Position numbers and translations under genes: made by a program. 64,000 nucleotides of DNA. It comes from Paramagnetospirillum magneticum AMB-1 (GTDB lineage Bacteria; Pseudomonadota; Alphaproteobacteria; Rhodospirillales; Magnetospirillaceae). Below the pieces are notes generated by a model, which had not been told where the DNA came from, ran no database searches, and saw only the letters and a list, made by a program, of their open reading frames with translations. Position 1 is the stretch's first letter. Each line of letters starts with the position of its first letter. Shown in pieces: positions 14,099 to 22,665 of this stretch. The stretch lies in contig NC_007626.1 in the NCBI RefSeq assembly GCF_000009985.1, positions 2,292,104 through 2,356,103 on the forward strand. The letters run 5' to 3'.

Positions 14099-14494
14099 AT
14101 GAAGGCACTCAAGATCGCGGCTTTGGCCGCCGTGCTTGCGGCAGCCACGTCACTTCCGGCTTCGGCTGAAATGGCCCACACTGCGGCCCTGGGACACGAG
14201 AGCTACGGCGTCGCCTCGTGGTATGGGCCGGGTTTCAAGGGCAACCGCACCGCCAGCGGCGAGAAGTTCGACCCCAAGGCCCTGACGGCCGCCCATACCA
14301 CTCTGCCTTTCGGCACCTTGGTCGAGGTATCTCGGCCAGGCAAGAAGAAGTCGGTGATCGTCGTGGTCACCGATCGCGGCCCCTATGCGGCGGGGCGTGC
14401 CATCGACCTGTCCCGGGCCGCCGCCCGGCGGCTGCACATGAGCTATCTCGGTGCCGTGCCGGTCAGGATGCAGGTGGTGGGGATGACGGAGTAA
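14099..14494 (+). CDS. rlpA: RlpA-family septal ring lytic transglycosylase-like protein
   Basis: The 131-residue protein has a signal peptide (MKALKIAALAAVLAAATSLP, cleavage near ASA-EM) and one RlpA double-psi barrel: GVASWYGPGFKGNRTASGE, ALTAAHTTLPFGTLVEV, VTDRGPYAAGRAIDLS and LG.VPVRMQV. The conserved E and D/H residues of the RlpA active region are present. It lacks the SPOR domain of longer RlpA proteins and shows no lipobox, so it is a small periplasmic version. The start at 14099 removes ten residues from the longest frame and gives a clean signal peptide. Confidence 0.82.
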   Translation: MKALKIAALAAVLAAATSLPASAEMAHTAALGHESYGVASWYGPGFKGNRTASGEKFDPKALTAAHTTLPFGTLVEVSRPGKKKSVIVVVTDRGPYAAGRAIDLSRAAARRLHMSYLGAVPVRMQVVGMTE

Positions 14495-14571
14495 CGGAAC
14501 GCCGGGGCCGCATTGGCCCCGGACGTCCGCCTCGGTCTCAGCGATCGCCCGATCTTAGCGATGGCCCGGTC

Positions 14572-15036
14572 TTAACGATGGGAGGCCTTGGTTACCGTTC
14601 CGGTGACCGGGTCCACCTGGAAGCGGGCCGGGGCGTCGTCATCGTCGCGGGCCGCCACCACATACGAAGCATTCTTCCATTTCAGCTCCGACAGGTTCCA
14701 GTGGCCCTGTTCGGCGGCGGCCAGCATGGCCTTGACCGCATTGGTATCGGTTTCCGGCACCGTGGTGTCGCTGATCCGAGCCGCCTCGGGCAGGAGCTCG
14801 CCGGTCCGGGCGTCCACCTCGAAGGTGGCCAGCTGGCCCGACGGCGCCCGCACGGTGGCGTGGTAGCGGCCATGGTCGCGGTCGAGGGCGCGCAGGTCGT
14901 GGCCATCGGCCACCATCTGGTTGAGGATGACGGCGGGGGGCAGGGCGTCGCCGAGCGGCCGGCTCTTGGCCTGGGCGACGGAGGTCAGGGCGAGAGTGGC
15001 AACGCTGGCGGCAATCAGGGTGGTCTTGGTCAACAT
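14572..15036 (-). CDS. Secreted PepSY-domain protein
   Basis: The 154-residue protein has a signal peptide (MLTKTTLIAASVATLALTSV, AQA cleavage), then two PepSY-like repeats: a GRYHATVRAPSGQLATFEVDA segment followed by GELLP, and SYVVAARDDDDAPARFQVDP followed by VTGTVTK. PepSY domains are thought to modulate proteases or bind metal-linked partners in the periplasm. ATG 15036 is chosen for the signal peptide. It is convergent with rlpA. Confidence 0.7.
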   Translation of the reverse strand: MLTKTTLIAASVATLALTSVAQAKSRPLGDALPPAVILNQMVADGHDLRALDRDHGRYHATVRAPSGQLATFEVDARTGELLPEAARISDTTVPETDTNAVKAMLAAAEQGHWNLSELKWKNASYVVAARDDDDAPARFQVDPVTGTVTKASHR

Positions 15037-15126
15037 GGCGAGGTCTCCGGTTGGTGAGGCTTTGAACTGGAGACAGAATGCCCCAGGCCACCCCAACCGG
15101 AGCTGAACCGCTGGTTCATGCGGCGT

Positions 15127-16335
15127 TCAGATAACGCCTTTGCTCTTAAGCTCGGCGATCTCGGCCTCGCCGAGACCCAGCAGCCCGCCATAAACCCGGG
15201 CGTTGTCCTCGCCCAGGCGGGGGCCGAGATGGTCGACCCGGCCGGGGGTGGCCGAAAGCTTGGGGACCACGCCGGGCACGACGACGCCGCCCAGGACCGC
15301 ATCGGCCACCTCCAGCAGGTTGCCGCGGGCCTGGAATTGCGGGTCCTCGAAGATGTCGGCGATGGTGTTGAGCGGGGCGGCGGGCACCTCGAAGTCCAGG
15401 CAAAGCTCCATCACCGTCTCGCGCGGGCGGGTGGCGGCCCAATGGCCGACCAGGGCATCCACGTCGGCGCGCTCGGCCAGCCGGTTGCGCAGCAATCCCC
15501 ACTTGGCGCCGTCGGCCAGTTCGGGGCGCTCCATGGCCTCGGCCAGCCGGGCGAACATGCGGTCGGTGGTGCAGGCCAGCGCCACCCACTTGCCATCGCC
15601 GCAACGGAAATGGCCGTGGGGGCAGGCATTGACCGTGCCGGCGCCTTCACGTTCGCGCACCTTGCCGAACATGGCGAAGGCGGGGGCGATCTCGTCGAGG
15701 GCACGAAACACCGATTCGTACAGGGCGAGGTCGATGACCTGACCCTCGCCGGTGGCATCCCGGTGCCGCAGCGCCAGCAGCACGCCGATGGCGCCGTAAA
15801 GGCCGCTCATGTAATCGGCCAGGGAGGTGGAGCCGGGGGTCACCGGCACGTCGCCCGGCATGCCGGCCAGATAGGACAGGCCGCCGAAGGCGTGGGCGAT
15901 GCGGGCAAAGCCCGGGCGGTCCTTGTAGGGGCCGGTCTGGCCATAGCCCGAGATGCGCAGCAGGATCAGCCCCGGATTGACCCGGCGCAACTCCTCCCAG
16001 CCCAGTCCCCATTTCTCGAGCGTGCCGGGGCGGAAATTCTCGGCGATGACGTCGGTGCGGGCCACCAGTTTGAGGAACAGCTCGCGGCCTTCGGGCTTGC
16101 GCAGGTCCAGGGTCACCGAATTCTTGTTGCGCGCCTCGGACAGCCACATCAGCGAATCGCCGTCGCGCTCGGTGATGGAGCCGAAGCGGCGGAAGGTGTC
16201 GCCGCCGCCCGGCTGCTCCACCTTGATCACCTCGGCACCGAATTCGCCCAGAATGGCGGCGGCATAGGGCGCCGCGATGAAGGTGGCGATGTCGAGGACG
16301 CGAATACCGTCCAGGGGGCGCTTTGGATGGGCCAT
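15127..16335 (-). CDS. Class III CoA-transferase (CaiB/BaiF family)
   Basis: The 402-residue protein begins LDGIRVLDIATFIAAPYAAAILGEFGAEVIKVEQP, the classical CaiB/BaiF N-terminus, and has RNKNSVTLDLRKPEGRELF and ENFRPGTLEKWGLG. The catalytic Asp is expected in the LADYMSGLYGA segment. These enzymes move CoA between acyl-CoA and a carboxylic acid. The substrate cannot be told from sequence; formyl-, succinyl- or aromatic-type partners are possible. The bcr cluster is 6 kb away, so a link to aromatic acid activation is only speculative. Confidence 0.88.
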   Translation of the reverse strand: MAHPKRPLDGIRVLDIATFIAAPYAAAILGEFGAEVIKVEQPGGGDTFRRFGSITERDGDSLMWLSEARNKNSVTLDLRKPEGRELFLKLVARTDVIAENFRPGTLEKWGLGWEELRRVNPGLILLRISGYGQTGPYKDRPGFARIAHAFGGLSYLAGMPGDVPVTPGSTSLADYMSGLYGAIGVLLALRHRDATGEGQVIDLALYESVFRALDEIAPAFAMFGKVREREGAGTVNACPHGHFRCGDGKWVALACTTDRMFARLAEAMERPELADGAKWGLLRNRLAERADVDALVGHWAATRPRETVMELCLDFEVPAAPLNTIADIFEDPQFQARGNLLEVADAVLGGVVVPGVVPKLSATPGRVDHLGPRLGEDNARVYGGLLGLGEAEIAELKSKGVI

Positions 16336-16387
16336 GATCTCCCGCCGGCAATGAACCGTCTTGATACCATGCCCGATCTCGGCCGAG

Positions 16388-18340
16388 CTACACGGTCTTG
16401 ACGCTGCCCAGGAAGGTTTCCACGTGGCGGCCCAGGCTGGTCCCCGCCACCTTCAGTTCGTCGGCCACCTTGAACATGGTGGACGCCATCTCCCCGGTCA
16501 TATGGGCCGCCGACGAGACCTCGGAAATATTGCTGGTCACCTCCTGGTTCCCATTGGCGGCTTCCTGGACGTTGCGGACGATTTCCTGGGTGGCGGCGTT
16601 CTGCTCCTCGACCGCGGCGGCGATGGAGGACACCACCTCGTCGACCCGGCCGATGGCGACGCCCACCGCCTTGATGGCGGCCACGGCGTTTTGGGTGGAG
16701 GACTGGATGCCGCCGATCTGCTCGGCGATCTCGCTGGTGGCCTTGGCGGTCTGGGTGGCCAGATGCTTGACCTCGCCCGCCACCACGGCAAAGCCCTTGC
16801 CGGCCTCGCCCGCCCGGGCGGCCTCGATGGTGGCGTTCAGCGCCAACAGATTGGTCTGGGCGGCGATGTCGGTGATCAGGCCGACGATCTCGCCGATTTT
16901 CTGGGCGGCGGTGGACAGGCCCTCCACGGTGGCGTCGGCGGTGTGCACGCCGTCGACCGCATCCTGGGTGATGCGGGTGGTGTCTTGCACCCGCCGGCTG
17001 ATTTCCTGGGTGGAGGCTCCCAGTTCCTCGGCGGCGCTGGCCACGGTCTGGATGTTGGAGGACGCTTCCTCCGCGGCGGCGGCCACGGCCGAACTTTGAC
17101 GCGAGGTCTGCTCGGCAGCGGCGTGCAGGTTGGTGGAGGTGGTGTGGACACTCTCCACCGCGCCCTCGACCTTGCCGATGACGCGGCGGATCATCACGTC
17201 GAAATCGGCGGTCAGAAGCTCCCGCTTGTGCGAGCGCGCCAGCTGCTCTTCGCGAGCCGCCCTGGCCTCGTCCTCCAGCTTCTCCGAACGGATCAGGCCG
17301 TCCTTGAAGATCTGGACCGAACGCGCCATCTCGGCGATCTCGTCGTGGCCGTCGGCATAGGGAACCATGATCGCCCGGTCGCCGCCCGCCAGGGCGGTCA
17401 TGACGCCGGTGATGCCGCGCACCGGTAGGACGATGGATCGGCTGATGACCCAGCTCAGGATCAGGAACGCGACGGTCGCGCCAATGGCGATGAACGTCGA
17501 CAGCCCCACCACCAGGTTGTGAATGGCATCATCTTCGGCATCCACCTGATTGCCCATGGCAATGGCGAAGTCGGCGATCTTGTCGAAAGCCGGCGCGAAG
17601 CTGGCATAGGCGGAACTCATCTCCGCCACGGCCTTGCGCTTGCTCTGATCGGCGTCGATCATCTTGCCGATCGCCAAGGCATAGGCCTCGATCAGGGGGC
17701 GAAGCTCGGACTTTTGCGACGACGGCAGGTCGGAACGCTGGAGATTGTCCAGGAAGGCGGCGGCCTCGGCCTCGATCTTGGCGCGATATTCCAGGTTGCC
17801 GCGCAGAAGATAGTCCTTCTCGTGGCGGCGCAGCATCAGCATGTGATTGACGAGGTCTTGCCGTCCCTGGCCGGCGACCGCCTTTTCCACCTTGTGGACG
17901 GCGGTGCGCAGCTCTCCCTGAAGCCCCGATTCCTCGTCGAGTCCGGCGGTGGTCATGGCGGCCGCCACCGCATTCAGGTTCCGGACATAGGTTGCCATTC
18001 CGGTTTCGACGGAGCGGATGTGCGCGGCGGCCGGGGCCAACTCGGGCAGCCGTCCCATGGCGGTTGCCATGGCGATGGTCTCCTCGCCCGCTTTGGCCGC
18101 CATGGCGGCGTATTTGATCTCGTGGCGGATCAGCAGGTCCTTTTCGCTCCGGCGTGCCTCCAGGCTCTTGATCTGCAGAGCCTTGCTGCCGGCGGCGATA
18201 TCGGCGAAGGCCTTCCGCCGGGCATCCATTTTATCCAGCGTCCCCAGGGACCAGAAAATCAGGGCCGCAAGCCCGAGAATCAAGGAAATACCCGTGGCGG
18301 CCATAGTGATGACGCGGGCATTGATCGAGACCTTGTTCAT
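16388..18340 (-). CDS. Methyl-accepting chemotaxis protein with a long helical periplasmic sensor (HBM-like)
   Basis: The 650-residue receptor has TM1 (about 10-32), an all-helical periplasmic region of about 240 residues with two similar RRxEKDxL elements (EARRSEKDLLIRHEIKYAAM and LRRHEKDYLLRGNLEYRA), as in helical bimodular sensors, TM2 (about 285-305), HAMP, and the signalling domain with the hairpin tip AAQTNLLALNATIEAARAGE. It should signal to CheA through CheW. HBM sensors bind TCA intermediates or other small acids in known cases; the ligand here is unknown. It lacks a C-terminal CheR pentapeptide. Confidence 0.92.
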   Translation of the reverse strand: MNKVSINARVITMAATGISLILGLAALIFWSLGTLDKMDARRKAFADIAAGSKALQIKSLEARRSEKDLLIRHEIKYAAMAAKAGEETIAMATAMGRLPELAPAAAHIRSVETGMATYVRNLNAVAAAMTTAGLDEESGLQGELRTAVHKVEKAVAGQGRQDLVNHMLMLRRHEKDYLLRGNLEYRAKIEAEAAAFLDNLQRSDLPSSQKSELRPLIEAYALAIGKMIDADQSKRKAVAEMSSAYASFAPAFDKIADFAIAMGNQVDAEDDAIHNLVVGLSTFIAIGATVAFLILSWVISRSIVLPVRGITGVMTALAGGDRAIMVPYADGHDEIAEMARSVQIFKDGLIRSEKLEDEARAAREEQLARSHKRELLTADFDVMIRRVIGKVEGAVESVHTTSTNLHAAAEQTSRQSSAVAAAAEEASSNIQTVASAAEELGASTQEISRRVQDTTRITQDAVDGVHTADATVEGLSTAAQKIGEIVGLITDIAAQTNLLALNATIEAARAGEAGKGFAVVAGEVKHLATQTAKATSEIAEQIGGIQSSTQNAVAAIKAVGVAIGRVDEVVSSIAAAVEEQNAATQEIVRNVQEAANGNQEVTSNISEVSSAAHMTGEMASTMFKVADELKVAGTSLGRHVETFLGSVKTV

Positions 18341-18457
18341 GGCCGGCGCCCCTTTTAATTAATACAAAAGGCATGTTGTGAGCGCTTGGACTTATGTCAA
18401 GGCGCTGGAGGTAATCGGTGTGACCACCCGGATACTTCAACCTTGCGTCGAAGCATT

Positions 18458-18982
18458 TCAGGCCATGTGCTTGAGCCGCTCGACCCGGATGATGGTCCAG
18501 GGCAGGGCGGCGGCTTCGCGCAGCCATGCCCAGTACCACTCGCGGGCCGGCAGGGTCCGGGGCCAGGCGGCGGATGGGACAACCGCCGGCCCCAATCGGC
18601 GAAAGACGTAGAGGGTGCGAGGCATGTGGCAGGCGTCAGTCACCACCAGCAGCCGCTTCCAGCCCTTCGCCTCGACCAGGGGCCGCGACATCAGGGCATT
18701 GCCGATGGTGTTGACCGAAGACGTCTCCACATGGACCCGTCCCGGCGGGATGCCGGAAGCCACGGCCAGATCCCGCATGACATGGGCCTCGGGTGTGGCG
18801 TGGCGCACCGGGCCGCCGCTCATCAGGAGGTGCCTGACGTGGCCCCCGGCGGCCAGCCGCACGCCGTGCTCGACCCTTCGGACCAGGGCCGGGCTGGGGC
18901 TGCCGTCGGGTCGCACCATGGCGCCCAGCACGATGGCGGCGTCAAAGGGCGCGACTGGGCTATCGACAGGAGCGGCGGACAT
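18458..18982 (-). CDS. YdcF-like protein (DUF218)
   Basis: The 174-residue protein shows the DUF218 pattern: FDAAIVLGAMVRPDG at the N-terminus, LLMSGGPV in the middle, and LLVVTDACHMPRTLYVFRRLG (the usual LVTSxxHMxRA element). There is no transmembrane helix, unlike larger YdcF/SanA members, so it is probably cytoplasmic. Members bind SAM or act in envelope functions; the reaction is not established. It is divergent from the methyltransferase gene at 19019 with only about 36 bp between starts. Confidence 0.75.
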   Translation of the reverse strand: MSAAPVDSPVAPFDAAIVLGAMVRPDGSPSPALVRRVEHGVRLAAGGHVRHLLMSGGPVRHATPEAHVMRDLAVASGIPPGRVHVETSSVNTIGNALMSRPLVEAKGWKRLLVVTDACHMPRTLYVFRRLGPAVVPSAAWPRTLPAREWYWAWLREAAALPWTIIRVERLKHMA

Positions 18983-19018
18983 CCCTTAACTGTAATCCTG
19001 GAAATCGAGGAGAGTGTC

Positions 19019-19702
19019 ATGGATAAGCGCCGCAACACCGATGTCATCGTGGAGACCCTTGCCCTTAAAGGCAAGCGGGTCATCGATGTGGGCTGCGGCG
19101 ACGGCGGTCTGGTGCGGGCGCTGGCCCGCTTCGGCGCCCATGTGCTGGGGGTGGAGTGCAGCCCGCGCCAGCTGGCCAAGGCCCGTGCCGCCGCCAAAGT
19201 GGCCGACGAGGAGATCGTCGACGGTGTCGGGCAGGCGTTGCCCGTCGACGACGAAAGCGCCGACGCGGTGGTGTTCTTCAACTCGCTGCACCACATTCCC
19301 ATCGCCTTCCAGGCCAAGGCCCTGGCCGAGGCGGCCCGCGTGCTCCGGCCCGGAGGCGAGGTCTATGTTTCCGAGCCGCTGCCCTGGGGCGCCTTCTTCG
19401 AGGCAGTGCGGCCCATCGACGACGAGACCTGGGTGAGGGGGGCGGCGCTGTCTAGCGTCAAGGGCGCCTGGGTTCACGGTCTGGAGGAGGCGAGCGAGTT
19501 CACCTACCTTCATCCCATGGTGTTCAAGAGCTACGAGGCCTTCCGCGACAAGATCGTCTCGGCCAACGCCGAGCGCGAGGGCAAGTTCGAGGACCTCGAC
19601 GCCGAGATGCGCGAGCGTTTCGCCCGGCTGGCGGCGCCCGCCGAAGACGGCGGCTTCGCCTTCGAGCAGCCCATGCGCGTCAACCTGCTGCGCAAGGAAT
19701 AG
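19019..19702 (+). CDS. Class I SAM-dependent methyltransferase
   Basis: The 227-residue protein has motif I VIDVGCGDGGLVRALA, motif II around VLGVECS, and the UbiE-like DAVVFFNSLHHIP and VLRPGGEVYVSEPL segments. This is a Methyltransf_11-type small-molecule methyltransferase; the substrate is unknown. GAGGAGAG precedes ATG 19019. It ends 6 bp before the TPR-glycosyltransferase gene, so the two are probably co-transcribed, and surface glycan or lipid modification would fit. Confidence 0.82.
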   Translation: MDKRRNTDVIVETLALKGKRVIDVGCGDGGLVRALARFGAHVLGVECSPRQLAKARAAAKVADEEIVDGVGQALPVDDESADAVVFFNSLHHIPIAFQAKALAEAARVLRPGGEVYVSEPLPWGAFFEAVRPIDDETWVRGAALSSVKGAWVHGLEEASEFTYLHPMVFKSYEAFRDKIVSANAEREGKFEDLDAEMRERFARLAAPAEDGGFAFEQPMRVNLLRKE

Positions 19703-19708
19703 GGGGAG

Positions 19709-21355
19709 ATGAACAACGCGGTCTTGCTTCAATCCATGTTCCAGCGCGCGGTCCAGGCCTTCAATGGCGGCAATCTGGAGATGGCCGCCGCCGAATGCGA
19801 GCGGATGCTGGGGATTGATCGTCGCAACACGGCCGCCATGCACATCCTGGGCTCGGTCGCTTTCCGCCGCGGCGACCCTGCCGGGGCGGCCGACCTTCTG
19901 GCCAAGGTCGTCAAGCAGGACCCCGGACGAATTCAGGCGGTCATTACCCTGGGCGAGGCCCAGCTGGCCCTGTCGCGCTTTTCGGATGCGGCGGCGAATT
20001 TCCGCAAGGTGGCGGCCGCCCGGCCCGACGACCCGGTCCCGCACTATAACCTGGGGCTGGCGCTGCGCGGGCTCGGTCGCCTCGACGAGGCCGCCGCCGT
20101 CCTGGAACGATGCCGGGATATGGATCCGTCGGTGCCGGCTCCCTGGAATGTGCTCGGTGACATCCGCCGAGCCCAGGGGCGTTTGGATGAGGCGGTGACC
20201 TGTCTGGAACGGGCCATCCAATTGGATCCCGGCCATTCCATGGCCTACAACAACCTGGGCGTTGCCCTGCAGGCCCAGGATCGGACGGAGGAGGCGATCT
20301 CGGTGCTGGAGCGCGGCCTCGCGCTGCAACCTGACGACCCCGAGCTGCACTATTCCCTGGGATGCTCCTTGCAGGAGGCGACGCGGACGGCCGACGCCAC
20401 CGCGTCGTATCGCCGGGCCATCGCCTTGCGCCCCGATTATGGAGCGGCCCATTGGAACCTTTCCCACTCGCTGTTGCGCGGAGGCGATTTCAGCGAGGGC
20501 TGGGCCGAATACGATTGGCGGTGGCAGACCGTCCAGACGGCGGATCGCCACCCACAGCCGCTGTGGACCGGTGATCCCGCCGACGGGCGGACCATCCTGC
20601 TGTGGGAGGAGCAAGGCCTGGGCGATACCCTCCAGTTTATCCGCTTCGCCCCCCAGTTGGCGGCGGCGGGATGGAAGGTCGTCGCAGTGGTGCAAAAGCC
20701 GCTCAAGCTGTTGCTGAGCAATCTTGCCGGTGTCGAAGTGTTGGCTCGGGGCGAGGCGTTGCCGCCCTTTGATGTCCATTGTCCACTCATGGGGCTGCCC
20801 GGTCGCCTGGGGTCCACGCCGGAGACCATACCGAGCCGGCCTTACCTCGCGGCCGAACCGGGCAAGGTGGCGGCCTGGCGGGAGCGACTGGTGTCCCAGG
20901 GGCTTCGTGTCGGCGTTGTTTGGCGCGGAAACCCGGACAACAAGCGCAACCCCTACCGATCCATGCCATCTCCCTTGCTGGCCGGTCTGCTGAATCGGCC
21001 CGACGTCCAACTGGTCAACCTGCAAAAGGATGCGCAGCGGGACGAACTGGACGCCATGGGCGCCGGTGCCAGGCTGTTTGACGCGACCTCGGATCTTACG
21101 GATTTCAGCGATACCGCCGCCCTGGTCGCCAGCCTGGATCTGGTCGTCACGGTCTGCACTTCGGTCTGTCATCTGGCCGGAGGGTTGGGGGTGCCCACCT
21201 GGGTTTTGCTCGATGCCAGAGCCGACTGGCGCTGGTTCGAGGGGCGCCTGGACAGCCCCTGGTATCCTTCGGCGCGTCTGTTCCGTCAGCCTTCTCCCGG
21301 CGATTGGGCGTCGGTGATGGCGCAGGTGAGCGAGGCCTTGCCCGGCTTTAAATGA
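19709..21355 (+). CDS. TPR protein with C-terminal glycosyltransferase-9-like domain
   Basis: The 548-residue protein has about seven TPR units (residues 5-270; for example PDDPVPHYNLGLALRGLGRL and PGHSMAYNNLGVALQAQDRT). The C-terminal domain (about 285-548) has LWEEQGLGDTLQFIRFAPQL, VGVVWRGNPDNKRNPYRSM and a late VVTVCTSVCHLAGGLGVPTW, a heptosyltransferase-like fold seen in TPR-containing glycosyltransferases that may act on protein or lipid acceptors. It is probably cytoplasmic. Two homologous modules occur in the 1204-residue protein at 42744-46358. A strong terminator follows. Confidence 0.8.
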   Translation: MNNAVLLQSMFQRAVQAFNGGNLEMAAAECERMLGIDRRNTAAMHILGSVAFRRGDPAGAADLLAKVVKQDPGRIQAVITLGEAQLALSRFSDAAANFRKVAAARPDDPVPHYNLGLALRGLGRLDEAAAVLERCRDMDPSVPAPWNVLGDIRRAQGRLDEAVTCLERAIQLDPGHSMAYNNLGVALQAQDRTEEAISVLERGLALQPDDPELHYSLGCSLQEATRTADATASYRRAIALRPDYGAAHWNLSHSLLRGGDFSEGWAEYDWRWQTVQTADRHPQPLWTGDPADGRTILLWEEQGLGDTLQFIRFAPQLAAAGWKVVAVVQKPLKLLLSNLAGVEVLARGEALPPFDVHCPLMGLPGRLGSTPETIPSRPYLAAEPGKVAAWRERLVSQGLRVGVVWRGNPDNKRNPYRSMPSPLLAGLLNRPDVQLVNLQKDAQRDELDAMGAGARLFDATSDLTDFSDTAALVASLDLVVTVCTSVCHLAGGLGVPTWVLLDARADWRWFEGRLDSPWYPSARLFRQPSPGDWASVMAQVSEALPGFK

Positions 21356-21388
21356 AAAACCCCCGCCGGGTGGACCGGCGGGGGTTTT
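21355..21388. terminator. Bidirectional intrinsic terminator between the glycosyltransferase and fdx
   Basis: AAAACCCCCGCCGG and CCGGCGGGGGTTTT pair over a 5-nt loop (GTGGA). The A-run and T-run on either side make it work for both convergent transcripts, the plus-strand TPR gene and the minus-strand bcr-fdx operon. Confidence 0.9.
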
Positions 21389-21413
21389 CCGAACCTTCGG
21401 CCGATGGCCCAGG

Positions 21414-21653
21414 TCAGCCGTGGATGGCCTTGTACTTGGCCAGCAGGGCGTCCTTGGTCTCGGTTTCGAACTGCACGATGCAGTCGGCCGGGCAGACCAT
21501 CTGGCACTGCGGGCTGTCTTCGGCGCCGACGCACTCGGAGCAGCGGGACGCGTCGATCACATAGATCACGTCGCCAGCGGAAATGGCGGTGTTCGGGCAG
21601 GCGGAGACGCAGGCGTCGCAGCTGGTGCAGTCGTCGGTAATCTTCAGAGACAT
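21414..21653 (-). CDS. fdx: 2[4Fe-4S] ferredoxin, predicted electron donor of benzoyl-CoA reductase
   Basis: The 79-residue protein has cluster motif one CTSCDACVSACPNTAI and motif two CSECVGAEDSPQCQMVCPADC, whose stretched loop between the second and third Cys is typical of the low-potential ferredoxins encoded with bcr genes and of the Alvin type. It would carry electrons from KorAB to BcrABCD. ATG 21653 is preceded by AGGAGAGAGG. It is the last gene of the bcr operon, separated from bcrD by a strong hairpin (21744-21796). Confidence 0.9.
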   Translation of the reverse strand: MSLKITDDCTSCDACVSACPNTAISAGDVIYVIDASRCSECVGAEDSPQCQMVCPADCIVQFETETKDALLAKYKAIHG

Positions 21654-21743
21654 GGGTTTTTCCTCTCTCCTGGCAACCCCACTATGGGCCGCCCCGGCCC
21701 CCGCGTTGATCGCGGGTGACCGGGGCCGGATCATTCGAAAAGT

Positions 21744-21796
21744 CGGCGGTCCTTCCTCCTGACGCTTGGGCTCCAAGCGTCAGGAGGGGACCGCCG
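21744..21796 (-). other. Long hairpin between bcrD and the ferredoxin gene
   Basis: CGGCGGTCC...CCTCCTGACGCTTGG pairs with CCAAGCGTCAGGAGG...GGACCGCCG, an arm of about 24 bp with a 2-nt bulge and a 3-nt loop. On the minus strand ACTTTT follows. It could act as a partial terminator or as an RNA-processing and stability element that sets the ferredoxin to reductase ratio. A second, smaller GC-rich stem precedes the fdx ribosome-binding site. Confidence 0.65.
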
Positions 21797-21804
21797 GGCG
21801 GATA

Positions 21805-22644
21805 TTACGCCGCTTGACCCAGGCGGGCCAGCTTTTCGTGACGGAAGGCGCCCCACAGCGCGGCACCGATGGCGCCGGCATAGATGGAGTCCGGGTGGGA
21901 GACGGCCTTCAGGTTGACCTTCTCCTGCTCGGCCGCCTCGTTCAGAGCCGCCACCAGGCCGGTGTCGAGAGCCAGGCCGCCGGTGACCTGGACGATGCCG
22001 TCCACGGCGCCGATGGACTTCAGCAGCTTGGCCAGGCGCACCGCCATGGACACGTGAATGCCCTTGAGGATGTTCGAAGCCGAGATGCCGCGCGACACCA
22101 TGTTGATGACGTCGGTCTCCGCCAGCACGGCGCAGATGGACGACACCTTCTCGGGGTCATCGGCCTTCATGGACAGCGAGCCGATTTCGTCCTGGGCGAT
22201 GCCCAGGTAGCGGGCGATGTTCTCGAGGAACTGGCCCGAGCCCGAGGCGCACTGGCTGGTCATCTTGTAGGACAGCACCTTGCCCACGCCGTCCATGCGG
22301 ATGGCGCGGCCGTTCAGGGCGCCGATGTCGAGCACGGCGCGGGCTTCCGGGTTGAGGTACAGGCCGCCGCGACCATGGGTGGTCATGGAGTAGAAGTGGC
22401 CGGTGGCGAAGCTGAGATTCTCGGCGTCGCCGGTGGAAGCCACATAGGCGACGTCCTTGCGGTCCACGCCGGCGGTCTTCAGCATGTGGTCATAGGCTTC
22501 GTTGGTCAGCTGGAAGGGGTCGCGGTTACGGATACGCGCCGTTTCCTTGCCCAGCCACTCGACCTTGTCGCCATTGACCTTGAAGACCACGGTCTTGATG
22601 CAGCCCGATCCGATGTCAACACCGGTAGTGATAAGTTCAGACAT
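21805..22644 (-). CDS. bcrD: Benzoyl-CoA reductase subunit D (ATPase/activator)
   Basis: The 279-residue ASKHA-fold ATPase has the phosphate-1 loop TTGVDIGSGCIKTVVFK, the cluster-ligand segment TSQCASGSGQFLENIARYLG, and the phosphate-2/adenosine segments VLDIGALNGRAI and VTGGLALDTGL. With BcrA it forms the ATP-hydrolysing half of the reductase, sharing a bridging [4Fe-4S] cluster and driving two electrons to the BcrBC half. Order bcrC-bcrB-bcrA-bcrD matches the Thauera-type cluster. It lies 21 bp downstream of bcrA. Confidence 0.95.
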   Translation of the reverse strand: MSELITTGVDIGSGCIKTVVFKVNGDKVEWLGKETARIRNRDPFQLTNEAYDHMLKTAGVDRKDVAYVASTGDAENLSFATGHFYSMTTHGRGGLYLNPEARAVLDIGALNGRAIRMDGVGKVLSYKMTSQCASGSGQFLENIARYLGIAQDEIGSLSMKADDPEKVSSICAVLAETDVINMVSRGISASNILKGIHVSMAVRLAKLLKSIGAVDGIVQVTGGLALDTGLVAALNEAAEQEKVNLKAVSHPDSIYAGAIGAALWGAFRHEKLARLGQAA

Positions 22645-22665
22645 TGATGTCTCCTCCCTTCCCGA

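Noticed and set aside
15127..16335. Assigning the CaiB-type gene to benzoate or succinyl-CoA transfer
   Set aside because: It is 6 kb from the bcr cluster with unrelated genes between; family motifs do not reveal substrate.
18354..18361. TTAATTAA near the chemoreceptor start
   Set aside because: Lies in the normal AT-rich promoter/ribosome-binding region; no cloning scar.
18986..21172. Very long minus-strand ORFs opposite the methyltransferase/TPR genes and similar ones elsewhere (for example 29732-32572, 37881-40340, 46997-49366)
   Set aside because: They mirror well-supported genes, have compositions rich in Gly, His, Arg and Gln typical of antisense frames in high-GC DNA, and show no domain.
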